Assembly: GCF_002113125.1 (NCBI RefSeq)
Contig: NZ_NEJP01000002.1
Span: 310,001 to 374,000 of the forward strand
Reading direction: 5' to 3'
Origin: Pseudomonas sp. B20(2017)
GTDB taxonomy: Bacteria; Pseudomonadota; Gammaproteobacteria; Pseudomonadales; Pseudomonadaceae
DNA: 64,000 nucleotides
Shown: one piece after another, positions 1 through 7,132 of the stretch
Layout: each line of letters begins with the position of its first letter
How positions within the stretch are numbered: position 1 is the stretch's first letter
Translations under genes and position numbers: made by a program
Notes under the pieces: generated by a model
What the model saw: the letters and a program-made list of their open reading frames with translations, nothing else
Database searches by the model: none
Told to the model about the DNA's origin: nothing

Positions 1-313
1 GAACATTCGCTTCGACAACTGGCGCCTGAACAGCGTCCTGCGCCAATTGATCGCCGACGATGGCCTGGTGGTGCCGCTGTCCAACGCCGAGTTCCGCCTG
101 CTCTGGGTGTTCATCGAACGTCCGCGCCGGGTGCTCAGTCGCGAACAGTTGCTGGACGCCGCCCGTGGCCGCTCGATCGAAGCCTTCGACCGCAGCATCG
201 ACCTGCTGGTCTCGCGTCTGCGGCAAAAACTCGGCGACGACCCGAAAGCCCCGCAACTGATCAAGACCGTTCGCGGTGAAGGCTACCTGTTCGACGCGCG
301 GGACATCGGCTGA
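1..313 (+). CDS. OmpR-family response regulator, C-terminal part (5' end outside window)
   Basis: Open reading from position 2 in frame with the stop at 311-313 gives about 103 residues of a winged-helix DNA-binding domain. The signature segments are visible: LSNAEFRLLWVFIERPRRVLSR, then the recognition-helix region DRSIDLLVSRLRQKLGDD and the C-terminal hairpin TVRGEGYLFDA. The receiver domain lies upstream of the window. Its stop overlaps the ATG of the next gene by one base (TGATG), so the kinase gene is translationally coupled and is the likely cognate partner. The signal cannot be told from the sequence. Confidence 0.95.
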   Translation, partial: NIRFDNWRLNSVLRQLIADDGLVVPLSNAEFRLLWVFIERPRRVLSREQLLDAARGRSIEAFDRSIDLLVSRLRQKLGDDPKAPQLIKTVRGEGYLFDARDIG

Positions 314-1362
314 TGCGGGCGCGCTTCGACACGCTGTTCGGCCGCCTGTTCGGCGTGCTGTTGGTGGCGATCGTCCTGGCGCACTTGCTGGCCTTTGCCT
401 GGTTCCGCCTCTACGGCCCGCCACCACCGCCACCCCCACCGGAGTTTTCGGAAAACATCGACGGCAAACAGCCAGCTCAGGATCCGCGTTACCCGCCCCG
501 TCCGCCGCGACCCTGGTTCGGCGGGCCGATCGTGCCGCTGACCTTCCAGTTCATCTCGCTGATCATCGCCGCCTGGTACGGCGCCAAGCTGCTGACCCGG
601 CCGATCCAGCGCCTGAGCGACGCAGCCGAACGCCTGAGCGAAGACCTCGACAGCCCGCCGCTGGACGAAACCGGCCCTCGGGAAGCACGGCAGGCTGCGC
701 ATACGTTCAACCTGATGCAGCAGCGCATCCGCGAACAGGTGCAGCAACGGGCGCGGATGCTCGGTGCCGTCTCCCACGACCTGCGCACCCCGCTGTCGCG
801 ACTGAAACTGCGCCTGGAAAACATCAACGACGACAAGCTGCAAGGCCAGATGCGCCAGGATCTGGACGACATGATCGGCATGCTCGACGCCACCCTCACC
901 TACCTGCACGAACAGCGCACCAGCGAAGCCTTGCAGTTGATGGACGTGCAGGCACTGGTCGAATCACTGTGCGAAAACGCCCAGGATCAAGGCGCCGACG
1001 TTCAGGTCAGCGGCCACTGCGCTCCTTTGCAGGTGCAACCGATGGCACTGCGCTCGTGCATCAACAACCTGATGGACAACGCCTTGCGCTACGCCGGCCA
1101 AGCGCACATCGAACTGCAAGACCAGCGCGAACAACTGCTGATCCGCGTCATCGACCACGGCCCAGGCATCGCGGCGGACAAGCGCGAAGCCGTGTTCGAG
1201 CCGTTCTTCCGCCTCGAAGGCTCACGCAACCGCAACTCCGGCGGCGTCGGTCTGGGCATGACCATCGCCCGGGAAGCGGCGCAACGCCAGGGCGGACAAC
1301 TGACCTTGGAAGAAACACCCGGCGGCGGCCTGACCGCCGTGATCCAACTGCCCCGCCACTGA
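313..1362 (+). CDS. Sensor histidine kinase with proline-rich periplasmic segment
   Basis: 349-residue inner-membrane kinase partnered with the preceding regulator. The first membrane helix covers about residues 11-33. A short periplasmic stretch of about 40 residues follows, containing an eight-proline run and several PPRPP motifs. The second helix is about 77-95, then HAMP. HisKA has the motif SHDLRTPLSRLKLRL with the phosphorylated His at about residue 155. The HATPase domain shows NNLMDNALRYA, DHGPGI and GGVGLGMTIA. The periplasmic loop is too small for a folded sensor domain, so sensing may occur in the membrane or through a partner. The EF-hand gene downstream could be a target or accessory; this is inference. 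Confidence 0.93.
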   Translation: MRARFDTLFGRLFGVLLVAIVLAHLLAFAWFRLYGPPPPPPPPEFSENIDGKQPAQDPRYPPRPPRPWFGGPIVPLTFQFISLIIAAWYGAKLLTRPIQRLSDAAERLSEDLDSPPLDETGPREARQAAHTFNLMQQRIREQVQQRARMLGAVSHDLRTPLSRLKLRLENINDDKLQGQMRQDLDDMIGMLDATLTYLHEQRTSEALQLMDVQALVESLCENAQDQGADVQVSGHCAPLQVQPMALRSCINNLMDNALRYAGQAHIELQDQREQLLIRVIDHGPGIAADKREAVFEPFFRLEGSRNRNSGGVGLGMTIAREAAQRQGGQLTLEETPGGGLTAVIQLPRH

Positions 1363-1371
1363 TCCCGACTG

Positions 1372-1387
1372 TGTACCGGCCGGTACA
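1372..1387. promoter_or_regulatory. Perfect 16-bp palindrome upstream of the EF-hand gene
   Basis: TGTACCGGCCGGTACA reads identically on both strands. It lies 10 bases after the kinase stop and 86 bases before the EF-hand ATG. A related GCCGGTACACC sequence occurs at 1431-1441. The arrangement suggests operator half-sites for a dimeric regulator, possibly the response regulator encoded just upstream. No binding protein can be assigned from sequence. Confidence 0.4.
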
Positions 1388-1472
1388 AACCCCACATACC
1401 CACGACACCTTGCGACTGGAGGCTGCATAAGCCGGTACACCCACCGGTTTTCCAGTCCAAGGAGTGAGCCCG

Positions 1473-2330
1473 ATGATCGGTAGCGTCAGCAACTACACGA
1501 GCTATACCAGCACCAGCAGCACCTCCACCCAAAACGCCCGCAGCCAGCAACTGCAAAAGGAACTGTTCGCCAAACTCGACAGCAACGGCGACGGCGCGGT
1601 GGATCAGGACGAACTCGGCAGCGCCCTGTCGCAAAAGTCCAACGACGGCCTGCTGGTCAGCCTGAGCAAACAATTCGGCGATCTGGACAGCGACGCCAGC
1701 GGCAGCCTCAGCGCCGAAGAAATGACCGCCATGGCCCCACCCCCACCACCCTCAGGCGACCAGGCCCCCAACACCGAACTGGCCGACGCCCTGATCAGCG
1801 CCCTGGACGCCGACGGCGACGGCGCCATCAGCAGCGACGAATTGAGCAACGGCCTGACCAGCGCCGGCAGCGCCGCCGACAGCAGCAAAATCTTCTCGGC
1901 CCTGGACAAGAACGAAGACGGCGTCGTCAGCCAGGACGAACTCGCCACCAGCCTCACCCCACCGCCACCCCCACCGCCGCAAGCCTCCAGCGACGAACTG
2001 TTCAGCCAACTCGATGCAGACGGCGACGGCACTGTTACCGCCACCGAACTGAACAACGCGTTGCAGATCAGCGACAGCACCTCCTCGAACACCACCGACA
2101 CCGCCACCGCCCTCCTCAAGGTTCTGGACAGCGACAGCAGCGGAGGCGTCAGCAGCGACGAACTGAAAGCTGCGCTTCATGCAGGTCGTGAGCGCCCGGA
2201 TGACGAACAAACCGCCAGCACCACCCAGACCACCACCGAAGCGCTGAACCGCATGATCGCCAACCTGAGCAAGCAGTACTCGCTCGAAAACACCGCATCG
2301 GTGGGCAAGTATTTGAATGTGGCGACCTGA
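1473..2330 (+). CDS. EF-hand calcium-binding protein with six EF loops
   Basis: 285 residues from ATG 1473, which is preceded by AAGGAG at 8-base spacing. A GTG at 1464 overlaps this Shine-Dalgarno and is unlikely to be used. Six EF-type loops of the DxNxDGxxxxxE kind are readable: DSNGDGAVDQDE, DSDASGSLSAEE, DADGDGAISSDE, DKNEDGVVSQDE, DADGDGTVTATE and DSDSSGGVSSDE. They are arranged as three pairs separated by two polyproline linkers of 6-7 prolines. The N-terminus is Ser/Thr-rich without a clear signal peptide. Databases often name similar Pseudomonas proteins XopAW-like. Calcium binding is well supported; role and location are not known. It follows a two-component system that may control it. 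Confidence 0.9.
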   Translation: MIGSVSNYTSYTSTSSTSTQNARSQQLQKELFAKLDSNGDGAVDQDELGSALSQKSNDGLLVSLSKQFGDLDSDASGSLSAEEMTAMAPPPPPSGDQAPNTELADALISALDADGDGAISSDELSNGLTSAGSAADSSKIFSALDKNEDGVVSQDELATSLTPPPPPPPQASSDELFSQLDADGDGTVTATELNNALQISDSTSSNTTDTATALLKVLDSDSSGGVSSDELKAALHAGRERPDDEQTASTTQTTTEALNRMIANLSKQYSLENTASVGKYLNVAT

Positions 2331-2344
2331 AGCCATGAGTTAAA

Positions 2345-2379
2345 ACGCTTCCCCTGCAGCGATTCCTGCAGGGGAGCGT
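2345..2379 (+). terminator. Hairpin after the EF-hand gene
   Basis: An inverted repeat with arms ACGCTTCCCCTGCAG and CTGCAGGGGAGCGT (one-base bulge) around a 6-base loop, 15 bases after the EF-hand stop. There is no T-run, so it may act as a 3'-end stabiliser rather than a strong intrinsic terminator. Confidence 0.5.
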
Positions 2380-2416
2380 ACATTCAGCTGGACATGGCCT
2401 GACTGTCACGCAGCCA

Positions 2417-2439
2417 TCGCTGGCAAGCCAGCTCCCACA
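2417..2439. repeat. REP-like element (GCTGGCAAGCCAGC type)
   Basis: Contains TCGCTGGCAAGCCAGCTCCCACA, the short imperfect palindrome seen repeatedly in Pseudomonas intergenic DNA. The same core occurs at 34431 and, in the opposite sense, at 24734. Confidence 0.75.
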
Positions 2440-2530
2440 TAAGAGCAAGAGCAAAAGCCCCTCACCACTCAACACAATGAGCGTTAGCTCGAGTATCGCT
2501 CTTGACGTACCGGCCCCATTGGAAGGCTGA

Positions 2531-2800
2531 GTGGAGGGATTTATCCGGGGGTGGGAGCGCAGCGACCGTGCGGCGCAGCCGCATGCATCGAGAGGAGGTG
2601 CAGCGAAGCAAACCGTAGGCGATGCCCGCGGATGAATCCCGGAACGAAGGAACCTCGAGCCTCAGCGAGAGGCCGAACGCAGGGGCCCAGCCTTTTGGTT
2701 CCTTTTTGGCGTTTGAAAAAGGGACTCGCCGTAAGGGCGAAACCGTCAGCGGCAGCACCCGTAGAAACGGATATGTACACAGTAGAACCAGAGCCTGGCC
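2531..2800. repeat. Structured intergenic element of about 270 bp, no gene
   Basis: This segment in the 496-bp gap between the EF-hand gene and the AI-2E transporter gene has no convincing coding sequence but a clear folded layout. The arm GGGATTTATCCG (2536-2547) pairs with CGGATGAATCCC (2629-2640), closing a roughly 105-nt domain. Inside it is a GTGCGGC/GCCGCAT hairpin, and around 2724-2745 lies a TCGCC-GTAA-GGCGA hairpin. From memory, closely similar segments recur between genes of many Pseudomonas genomes and are sometimes annotated as small hypothetical ORFs. Function is unknown. Confidence 0.6.
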
Positions 2801-2826
2801 GGCCCAACGGCCGCCAAGGTTCACCA

Positions 2827-3879
2827 TCAACGCCGATCGTCGACCCGAGCCTGACTCTTACTCCAATCCGTCAACAAACTATAAGCAACAGCCAAAAGCG
2901 TAGGCCCGATAAACAACCCGATAAACCCAAACGCAATCAACCCGCCAAACACCCCAAGCAGCACAATCACCAACGGCAGATTCCCGCCCCGGCTGATCAG
3001 ATACGGCTTGAGCACGTTATCCACGCCACTGATGATGAACGTCCCCCAGATCCCGAGAAACACCGCCATCCCGTACTCGCCCTTCCAGGCCAGCCACGCC
3101 GTGGCCGGAATCCACACCAGCGGCGGCCCCATCGGAATCAGGCTGAGCAGGAACGTCACAATCCCCAGCACCAGCGCCCCGGGCACCCCGGCGATCAGGA
3201 ACCCGATCAGCGCCAGCACCGCTTGCGCAGCCGCCGTACCGATCACCCCGTTGACCACCCGCTGCACCGTACCCGCCACCAGATCGATGTAGTACCCGGC
3301 CCGATCACCGATCAAACGCTCCAGCAGACTGTGCACGAACGCCGCCAGTCGCGGCCCGTCGCGGTAGAAAAAGAACACGAAGACAATGCTCAGGGTCAGC
3401 TCGAGAATCCCGCTGCCGATCTGCGCACTGCGCGCCAGCAACCAGTTGCCGACCTGCCCCAGATAAGGTTTTACAGTCACCATCAGCGCCGCGCCCTGCT
3501 GATCGATGCTGTTCCAGATCCCGACAAGACGCTCACCCACCAACGGCACGCCGCCCAGCCAACTCGGCGCCTCTGGCAATCCGTCGACCTGCACATCCTT
3601 GATAAACGCCGTGGCATCACGCACGTGATCGGCCAGGTTAAAGCCGAGCCACACCAGCGGCCCCGCCACCAGCAACATCCAGCCCATGGTCAGAACCAGA
3701 GCCGCGAGGGATTCCCGGCCATTGAGCCAGCGGGTCAGCAAGCGCATCAGCGGCCAGCTGGCAAACGCCAGCACCGCGCCCCAGAACAGCGCCGACCAGA
3801 ACGGCGCCATCACCCAGAAACTGGCACCAAACAGCACCAGCAACAGAATCTGCACCAGTAGACGATCATTGTTGGGCAT
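2827..3879 (-). CDS. AI-2E family transporter (PerM/YdiK type)
   Basis: 350-residue polytopic inner-membrane protein starting at ATG 3879. Hydrophobic segments lie at both termini (ILLLVLFGASFWVMAPFW near the start, then GAVLAFASWPLMRLL and LAALVLTMGWMLLVAGPLVWLGF), and there is a block of helices in the second half. The family hallmark near the C-terminus, PYLISRGGNLPLVIVLLGVFGGLIAFGFIGLFIGPTLLA in overview, is present (PYLISRG through GLFIGP). Family members are proposed exporters or permeases; the substrate here is unknown. It stands alone on its strand, about 70 bases downstream of the DUF4892 gene stop. Confidence 0.9.
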   Translation of the reverse strand: MPNNDRLLVQILLLVLFGASFWVMAPFWSALFWGAVLAFASWPLMRLLTRWLNGRESLAALVLTMGWMLLVAGPLVWLGFNLADHVRDATAFIKDVQVDGLPEAPSWLGGVPLVGERLVGIWNSIDQQGAALMVTVKPYLGQVGNWLLARSAQIGSGILELTLSIVFVFFFYRDGPRLAAFVHSLLERLIGDRAGYYIDLVAGTVQRVVNGVIGTAAAQAVLALIGFLIAGVPGALVLGIVTFLLSLIPMGPPLVWIPATAWLAWKGEYGMAVFLGIWGTFIISGVDNVLKPYLISRGGNLPLVIVLLGVFGGLIAFGFIGLFIGPTLLAVAYSLLTDWSKSQARVDDRR

Positions 3880-3948
3880 GTGAAATCTCGAAAAAATCAG
3901 TCAGGCAAAGAGTAGGCGAACACGTCGAGCGTGTCCGCCAAAGACACC

Positions 3949-4767
3949 TTATCGCAACAGATCGATGCGCAGGCCTTCGCCGTCGACACTGCCGGTTTCC
4001 ATTCGCGCGGCGCGCACGCCCTGCCCGATCAGCGCCTGCCGCCAGGCCTCGGCTTTCGGCCCGGACACTGTCACCCGCAACGTGGTGTCGAGGTTCAGAC
4101 CACGGGACAACAAGCGCAGCCAGGTGTCATCCGGATCGCCAGCCAGCTTTGGAAAATCCAGTTCGCCGGTGCTTTTCAGCTCCCGCAGCAGCGTGGCCGA
4201 GGTCGGCAGCAGCTCACCGAGCGGTGCCAGTGCTTCAAACTGTTCAACGTGCAGATAAGCTTTGCGATTGCCGCGGGTGATGCTGTACAGCGCCACCAGC
4301 GTGTTGTCGTGCGGGGCCGCGAGCCTCAACAGCAGATAGGCCTGCTGCTCGTCGGCACCGTACAGCTTGGCGTTGCCGAACACCTCGTTGGCCCACAGGC
4401 TGCTCTCGCCGCAATCCCGGGCCTGACACCAGAACAACAGCTGGGCATCCTGCTTTTGCAGGGCTTCGCGAGCGAGGGTGAAAGCTTCGGTGGCGGAATG
4501 TTCCGGCGGCAATTCATAGGTCACCGAGGTGGTTTGCCCCCGGGCGCTGACCTGGCCGTCGAAACGCAACTGGCCGCTGATCTTGCGGATCGAGCCGAGC
4601 GGGTAGATCCGCTCCAGCTCCACGGCGGGGCGATAGTCGACGATCTGCGCATCGGCCACACGCGGCACGATCGGCAGGTCCTGACTGCCCGGCAAGTCGG
4701 CAGCGAATAGAAAGGGACTGAAACAGCACAGCGCCAGCAGACTGATAGATCGCATGGACAGGCTCAT
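3949..4767 (-). CDS. DUF4892 domain-containing periplasmic/envelope protein
   Basis: About 272 residues from ATG 4767, which overlaps the stop of a possible small ORF (ATGA); an internal ATG at 4755 is the alternative. A signal peptide is evident (MRSISLLALCCFSPFLFAADLPGS). The mature part has DLPIVPRVADAQIVDYR, an RFDGQVSARGQ segment, a CQARDCGESSLWANEVFGNAKLYGADEQQAYLL core with two cysteines, and a C-terminal part resembling an OmpA-family fold in some members. The domain has no established function. It is the last gene of an apparent operon with two alpha/beta hydrolases. Confidence 0.82.
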   Translation of the reverse strand: MSLSMRSISLLALCCFSPFLFAADLPGSQDLPIVPRVADAQIVDYRPAVELERIYPLGSIRKISGQLRFDGQVSARGQTTSVTYELPPEHSATEAFTLAREALQKQDAQLLFWCQARDCGESSLWANEVFGNAKLYGADEQQAYLLLRLAAPHDNTLVALYSITRGNRKAYLHVEQFEALAPLGELLPTSATLLRELKSTGELDFPKLAGDPDDTWLRLLSRGLNLDTTLRVTVSGPKAEAWRQALIGQGVRAARMETGSVDGEGLRIDLLR

Positions 4768-4829
4768 CGCAGGGGCATGGCCTGGGTGCCTTTGGGGCAG
4801 TTCGAAGTCGCAGCGGTGTAGAAATCCAT
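4764..4829 (-). CDS. Possible 21-residue small ORF coupled to the DUF4892 gene
   Basis: ATG at 4829 (minus) opens a 21-codon frame beginning MDFYTAATSNCPKGTQ, with GGAG about 10 bases upstream. Its TGA stop overlaps the ATG of the DUF4892 gene in an ATGA arrangement. The DUF4892 start itself has no good Shine-Dalgarno, so translation of this ORF could deliver ribosomes to it. It sits in the 53-base gap after the hydrolase gene. Coding status is uncertain because the frame is so short. Confidence 0.35.
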   Translation of the reverse strand: MDFYTAATSNCPKGTQAMPLR

Positions 4830-4882
4830 CTTGGTTGTCTCCCATTTCAACCCGCCCAGCCTCGACAGTTGCCGGGAGCAAG

Positions 4883-5737
4883 TCAAGGAATGGCGAAGAA
4901 CCGATTGAAACAGTCTGCGACAAGGTCGGCCCCGGCCTCATCGTTCAGGTGCAGATGGTGCCCGCCCGGCAGCTGTTCCCGGTCAAAGGGTAGACGCTCC
5001 AGCAGCTCCGGATGTTTGGCCAGCATGCCGTCGGCGGCAACCACCAATTGCGCGGGGCAGGCAATGCGCTGCACGAACGCCATCGCCTGTTCCTGGGTCA
5101 GACGCAGCGGCGACGGCAAGGTCAGGCGGTTGTCGGTGCGCCAGGTGTAACCGCCGGGCACCGGCATCAGACCGCGTTGCGCCAGCAGTTCGGCGGCTTC
5201 GCGACTGACCGCCACCAACCCTTTCATCCGCGCTTCGATGGCCCGGTCGAGGGTGTTGTAGACCGGTTTGCGCTTTTCCCGAAGATCGAGCTGCGCCTGC
5301 AGGGCCATTCCCATGCGCTCGGCGGCGTTTTCGCCTTTGTCGGTAGGAGGAATCACCCCGTCGATCAACGCCAGATGGGTGATGCGTTCGGGCAACGAGC
5401 CGGCCAGCACCAGCGACACGATCGCGCCCATGGAATGCCCCAGCAGGCCGAAACGTTTCCAGCCCAGTTGTTCGGCGACCTGCAGCACGTCATGGGCGTA
5501 ATCCCACAGTGCGTAACCGGCGCCGTTCGGGCGGTGCCCGGAGTGCCCGTGACCGGCCATGTCCAGCGCCACGATGCGCAAGCCTTTGAGCTTCGGCGCC
5601 AGGCGCGCGAAGCTGTTGGCGTTGTCCAGCCAGCCGTGCAGGGCGATCACCGGCAACCCGTCTTCCGGGCCGAACAGGTGCGCCGCCAGTTCGATATGCG
5701 GCAGGCTCAGGCGCACTTCTTCGACGGCGGGGTTCAT
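4883..5737 (-). CDS. Alpha/beta-fold hydrolase
   Basis: 284 residues from ATG 5737, whose ATGA overlaps the stop of the preceding hydrolase gene; an upstream TTG at 5743 is not needed. The fold is clear: oxyanion-hole region ALHGWLDNANSF, a GHGHSG loop, nucleophile elbow GHSMGA, an acid residue near ALIDGVIPP or the later AADGML, and a C-terminal His in GGHHLH. Substrate is unknown. Second gene of a three- or four-gene operon. The adjacent partner gene encodes another member of the superfamily with different sequence, so they are not recent duplicates. Confidence 0.9.
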   Translation of the reverse strand: MNPAVEEVRLSLPHIELAAHLFGPEDGLPVIALHGWLDNANSFARLAPKLKGLRIVALDMAGHGHSGHRPNGAGYALWDYAHDVLQVAEQLGWKRFGLLGHSMGAIVSLVLAGSLPERITHLALIDGVIPPTDKGENAAERMGMALQAQLDLREKRKPVYNTLDRAIEARMKGLVAVSREAAELLAQRGLMPVPGGYTWRTDNRLTLPSPLRLTQEQAMAFVQRIACPAQLVVAADGMLAKHPELLERLPFDREQLPGGHHLHLNDEAGADLVADCFNRFFAIP

Positions 5738-6540
5738 GCGCAATCCTTGTCTTGCCGGCGCTCCCAGCGATCGAACAGGTTTTTCAGTAATTGTGCGGTG
5801 TCCTGTGGGCGTTCAAGCGGAAACATGTGCCCGCCAGGCACAGTCAGCGATTCGCCCTGAGGCAGGCGTCCGACAAACCGGGTGTGGTGGTTCATCACCA
5901 CGCGGCTCTTGTGTCCACGTACCACCGCCAGCGGCACTTTCAATTGCCGGGTATGCGCAGGACTGGTGTGCGGCACGCCGCGATAGATACTGATCTCGGT
6001 CGCGGGATCGAAGCGCAGACGCAGCTTGTCACCGACCTTGTGCAGACCGTGCTGCAGGTAGGCATCGAAACATTCCGGATCAAAGCTGCGGAACAACGTC
6101 TTGCCAGCGAAATAACCACGGGCACTGTCCAGATCGGCAAACTCTTCGCGGCGCCCCAGCGTGCGGCCGGCCGGGGTCAGTTTGTCGATGAAACCAAAAC
6201 GCTTGGCGGCGCGGATCACCCATTGATCGGTGCGAGTCAGCACCGGTGAGTCGAGCATTACCACGCCCCGATACAGTTCAGGGCAACGCAGTGCGGCGTG
6301 CAAATGCAGCATGCCGCCGAAGGAATGGCCGACGCCCCACACCGGTTCATCTTGCTGTTGCAGGTGGTGGATGAGCTCATCGACCAGGTGGTACCAGTTG
6401 TCACCCGCCGGGAAACGCGGGTCATGGGCGTGTTGTTCCAGATGCGCGACCCGGTACTCGGGCGCCAGCGCCGCGAACAGTTTGCCGTAGGTGCCCGAAG
6501 GGAAACCGTTGGCGTGGGCGAAGAAGATCGGTTGCGACAT
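5734..6540 (-). CDS. Alpha/beta-fold hydrolase
   Basis: 268 residues from ATG 6540. The N-terminal FFAHANGFPSGTYGKLF contains the HANGFP oxyanion-type motif typical of one hydrolase subgroup. The nucleophile elbow is GHSFGG, and a C-terminal PGGHMFPLERP supplies the catalytic His. It is the first gene of the minus-strand set and overlaps the next hydrolase gene by four bases (ATGA), pointing to co-translation. No substrate can be inferred. Confidence 0.9.
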   Translation of the reverse strand: MSQPIFFAHANGFPSGTYGKLFAALAPEYRVAHLEQHAHDPRFPAGDNWYHLVDELIHHLQQQDEPVWGVGHSFGGMLHLHAALRCPELYRGVVMLDSPVLTRTDQWVIRAAKRFGFIDKLTPAGRTLGRREEFADLDSARGYFAGKTLFRSFDPECFDAYLQHGLHKVGDKLRLRFDPATEISIYRGVPHTSPAHTRQLKVPLAVVRGHKSRVVMNHHTRFVGRLPQGESLTVPGGHMFPLERPQDTAQLLKNLFDRWERRQDKDCA

Positions 6541-6657
6541 ACCGGCAAATCCATGAGCGGAAAACAGGCGTTGATTGTCCGTAAGACCGCGTCCTACAGC
6601 AATGACCGTAACTGCCAGGAATGATGACAGTCCGGTCAGGGCTATGACGCTTCGGCA

Positions 6658-7101
6658 TCAACGCGCCGGCGGTTGTTCTCCCAGCGGCACCACCGCCATG
6701 GTCAGGCGCGATACACAGCTGGCCTTGCCTTCATCGCTGGTCAGGCGGATGTCCCAGACGTGGGTGGTGCGGCCGATGTGAATCGGCTTGGCCACCGCCG
6801 TCACCCGTCCGCTGCGCAGGCCGCGCAAATGGTTGGCGTTGATTTCCAGGCCCACGCAATAGAACTTGCTGGCGTCGATGCACAGGTAACTGGCCATCGA
6901 ACCGACGGTTTCCGCCAGCACCACCGAGGCGCCGCCGTGCAACAAGCCGTAAGGCTGATGGGTGCGATGGTCGATGACCATGCTGGCCGTCAGCGACTCC
7001 TCGTCGAAGGATTCGAAGCGGATGTCCAGCACTTCGCCGATGGTGTTTTTCTGGATTGCGTTCAACTGCTCGATGTTCGGAGTGGTGCGCCACAAGGTCA
7101 T
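6658..7101 (-). CDS. Hotdog-fold acyl-CoA thioesterase
   Basis: 147 residues with the hotdog signature HQPYGLLHGGASVVLAETVGSMAS, where the HGG and downstream Glu are the family active-site elements of the EntH/MenI/PaaI type (thioester hydrolysis of acyl- or aroyl-CoA). The gene begins 31 bases after the stop of the acyl-CoA synthetase gene on the same strand, so the two form an operon that both makes and breaks CoA thioesters. This pairing is common in Pseudomonas fatty-acid metabolism. Exact substrate is unknown. Confidence 0.9.
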   Translation of the reverse strand: MTLWRTTPNIEQLNAIQKNTIGEVLDIRFESFDEESLTASMVIDHRTHQPYGLLHGGASVVLAETVGSMASYLCIDASKFYCVGLEINANHLRGLRSGRVTAVAKPIHIGRTTHVWDIRLTSDEGKASCVSRLTMAVVPLGEQPPAR

Positions 7102-7132
7102 CGCAGGCTTCCTTTGTTGTTTTGATCGACGC

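Noticed and set aside
2551..3861. 436-codon frame crossing the intergenic element and the AI-2E gene antisense
   Set aside because: It runs through the structured repeat and then opposite a clear membrane-protein gene; Arg/His/Gln-rich shadow composition.
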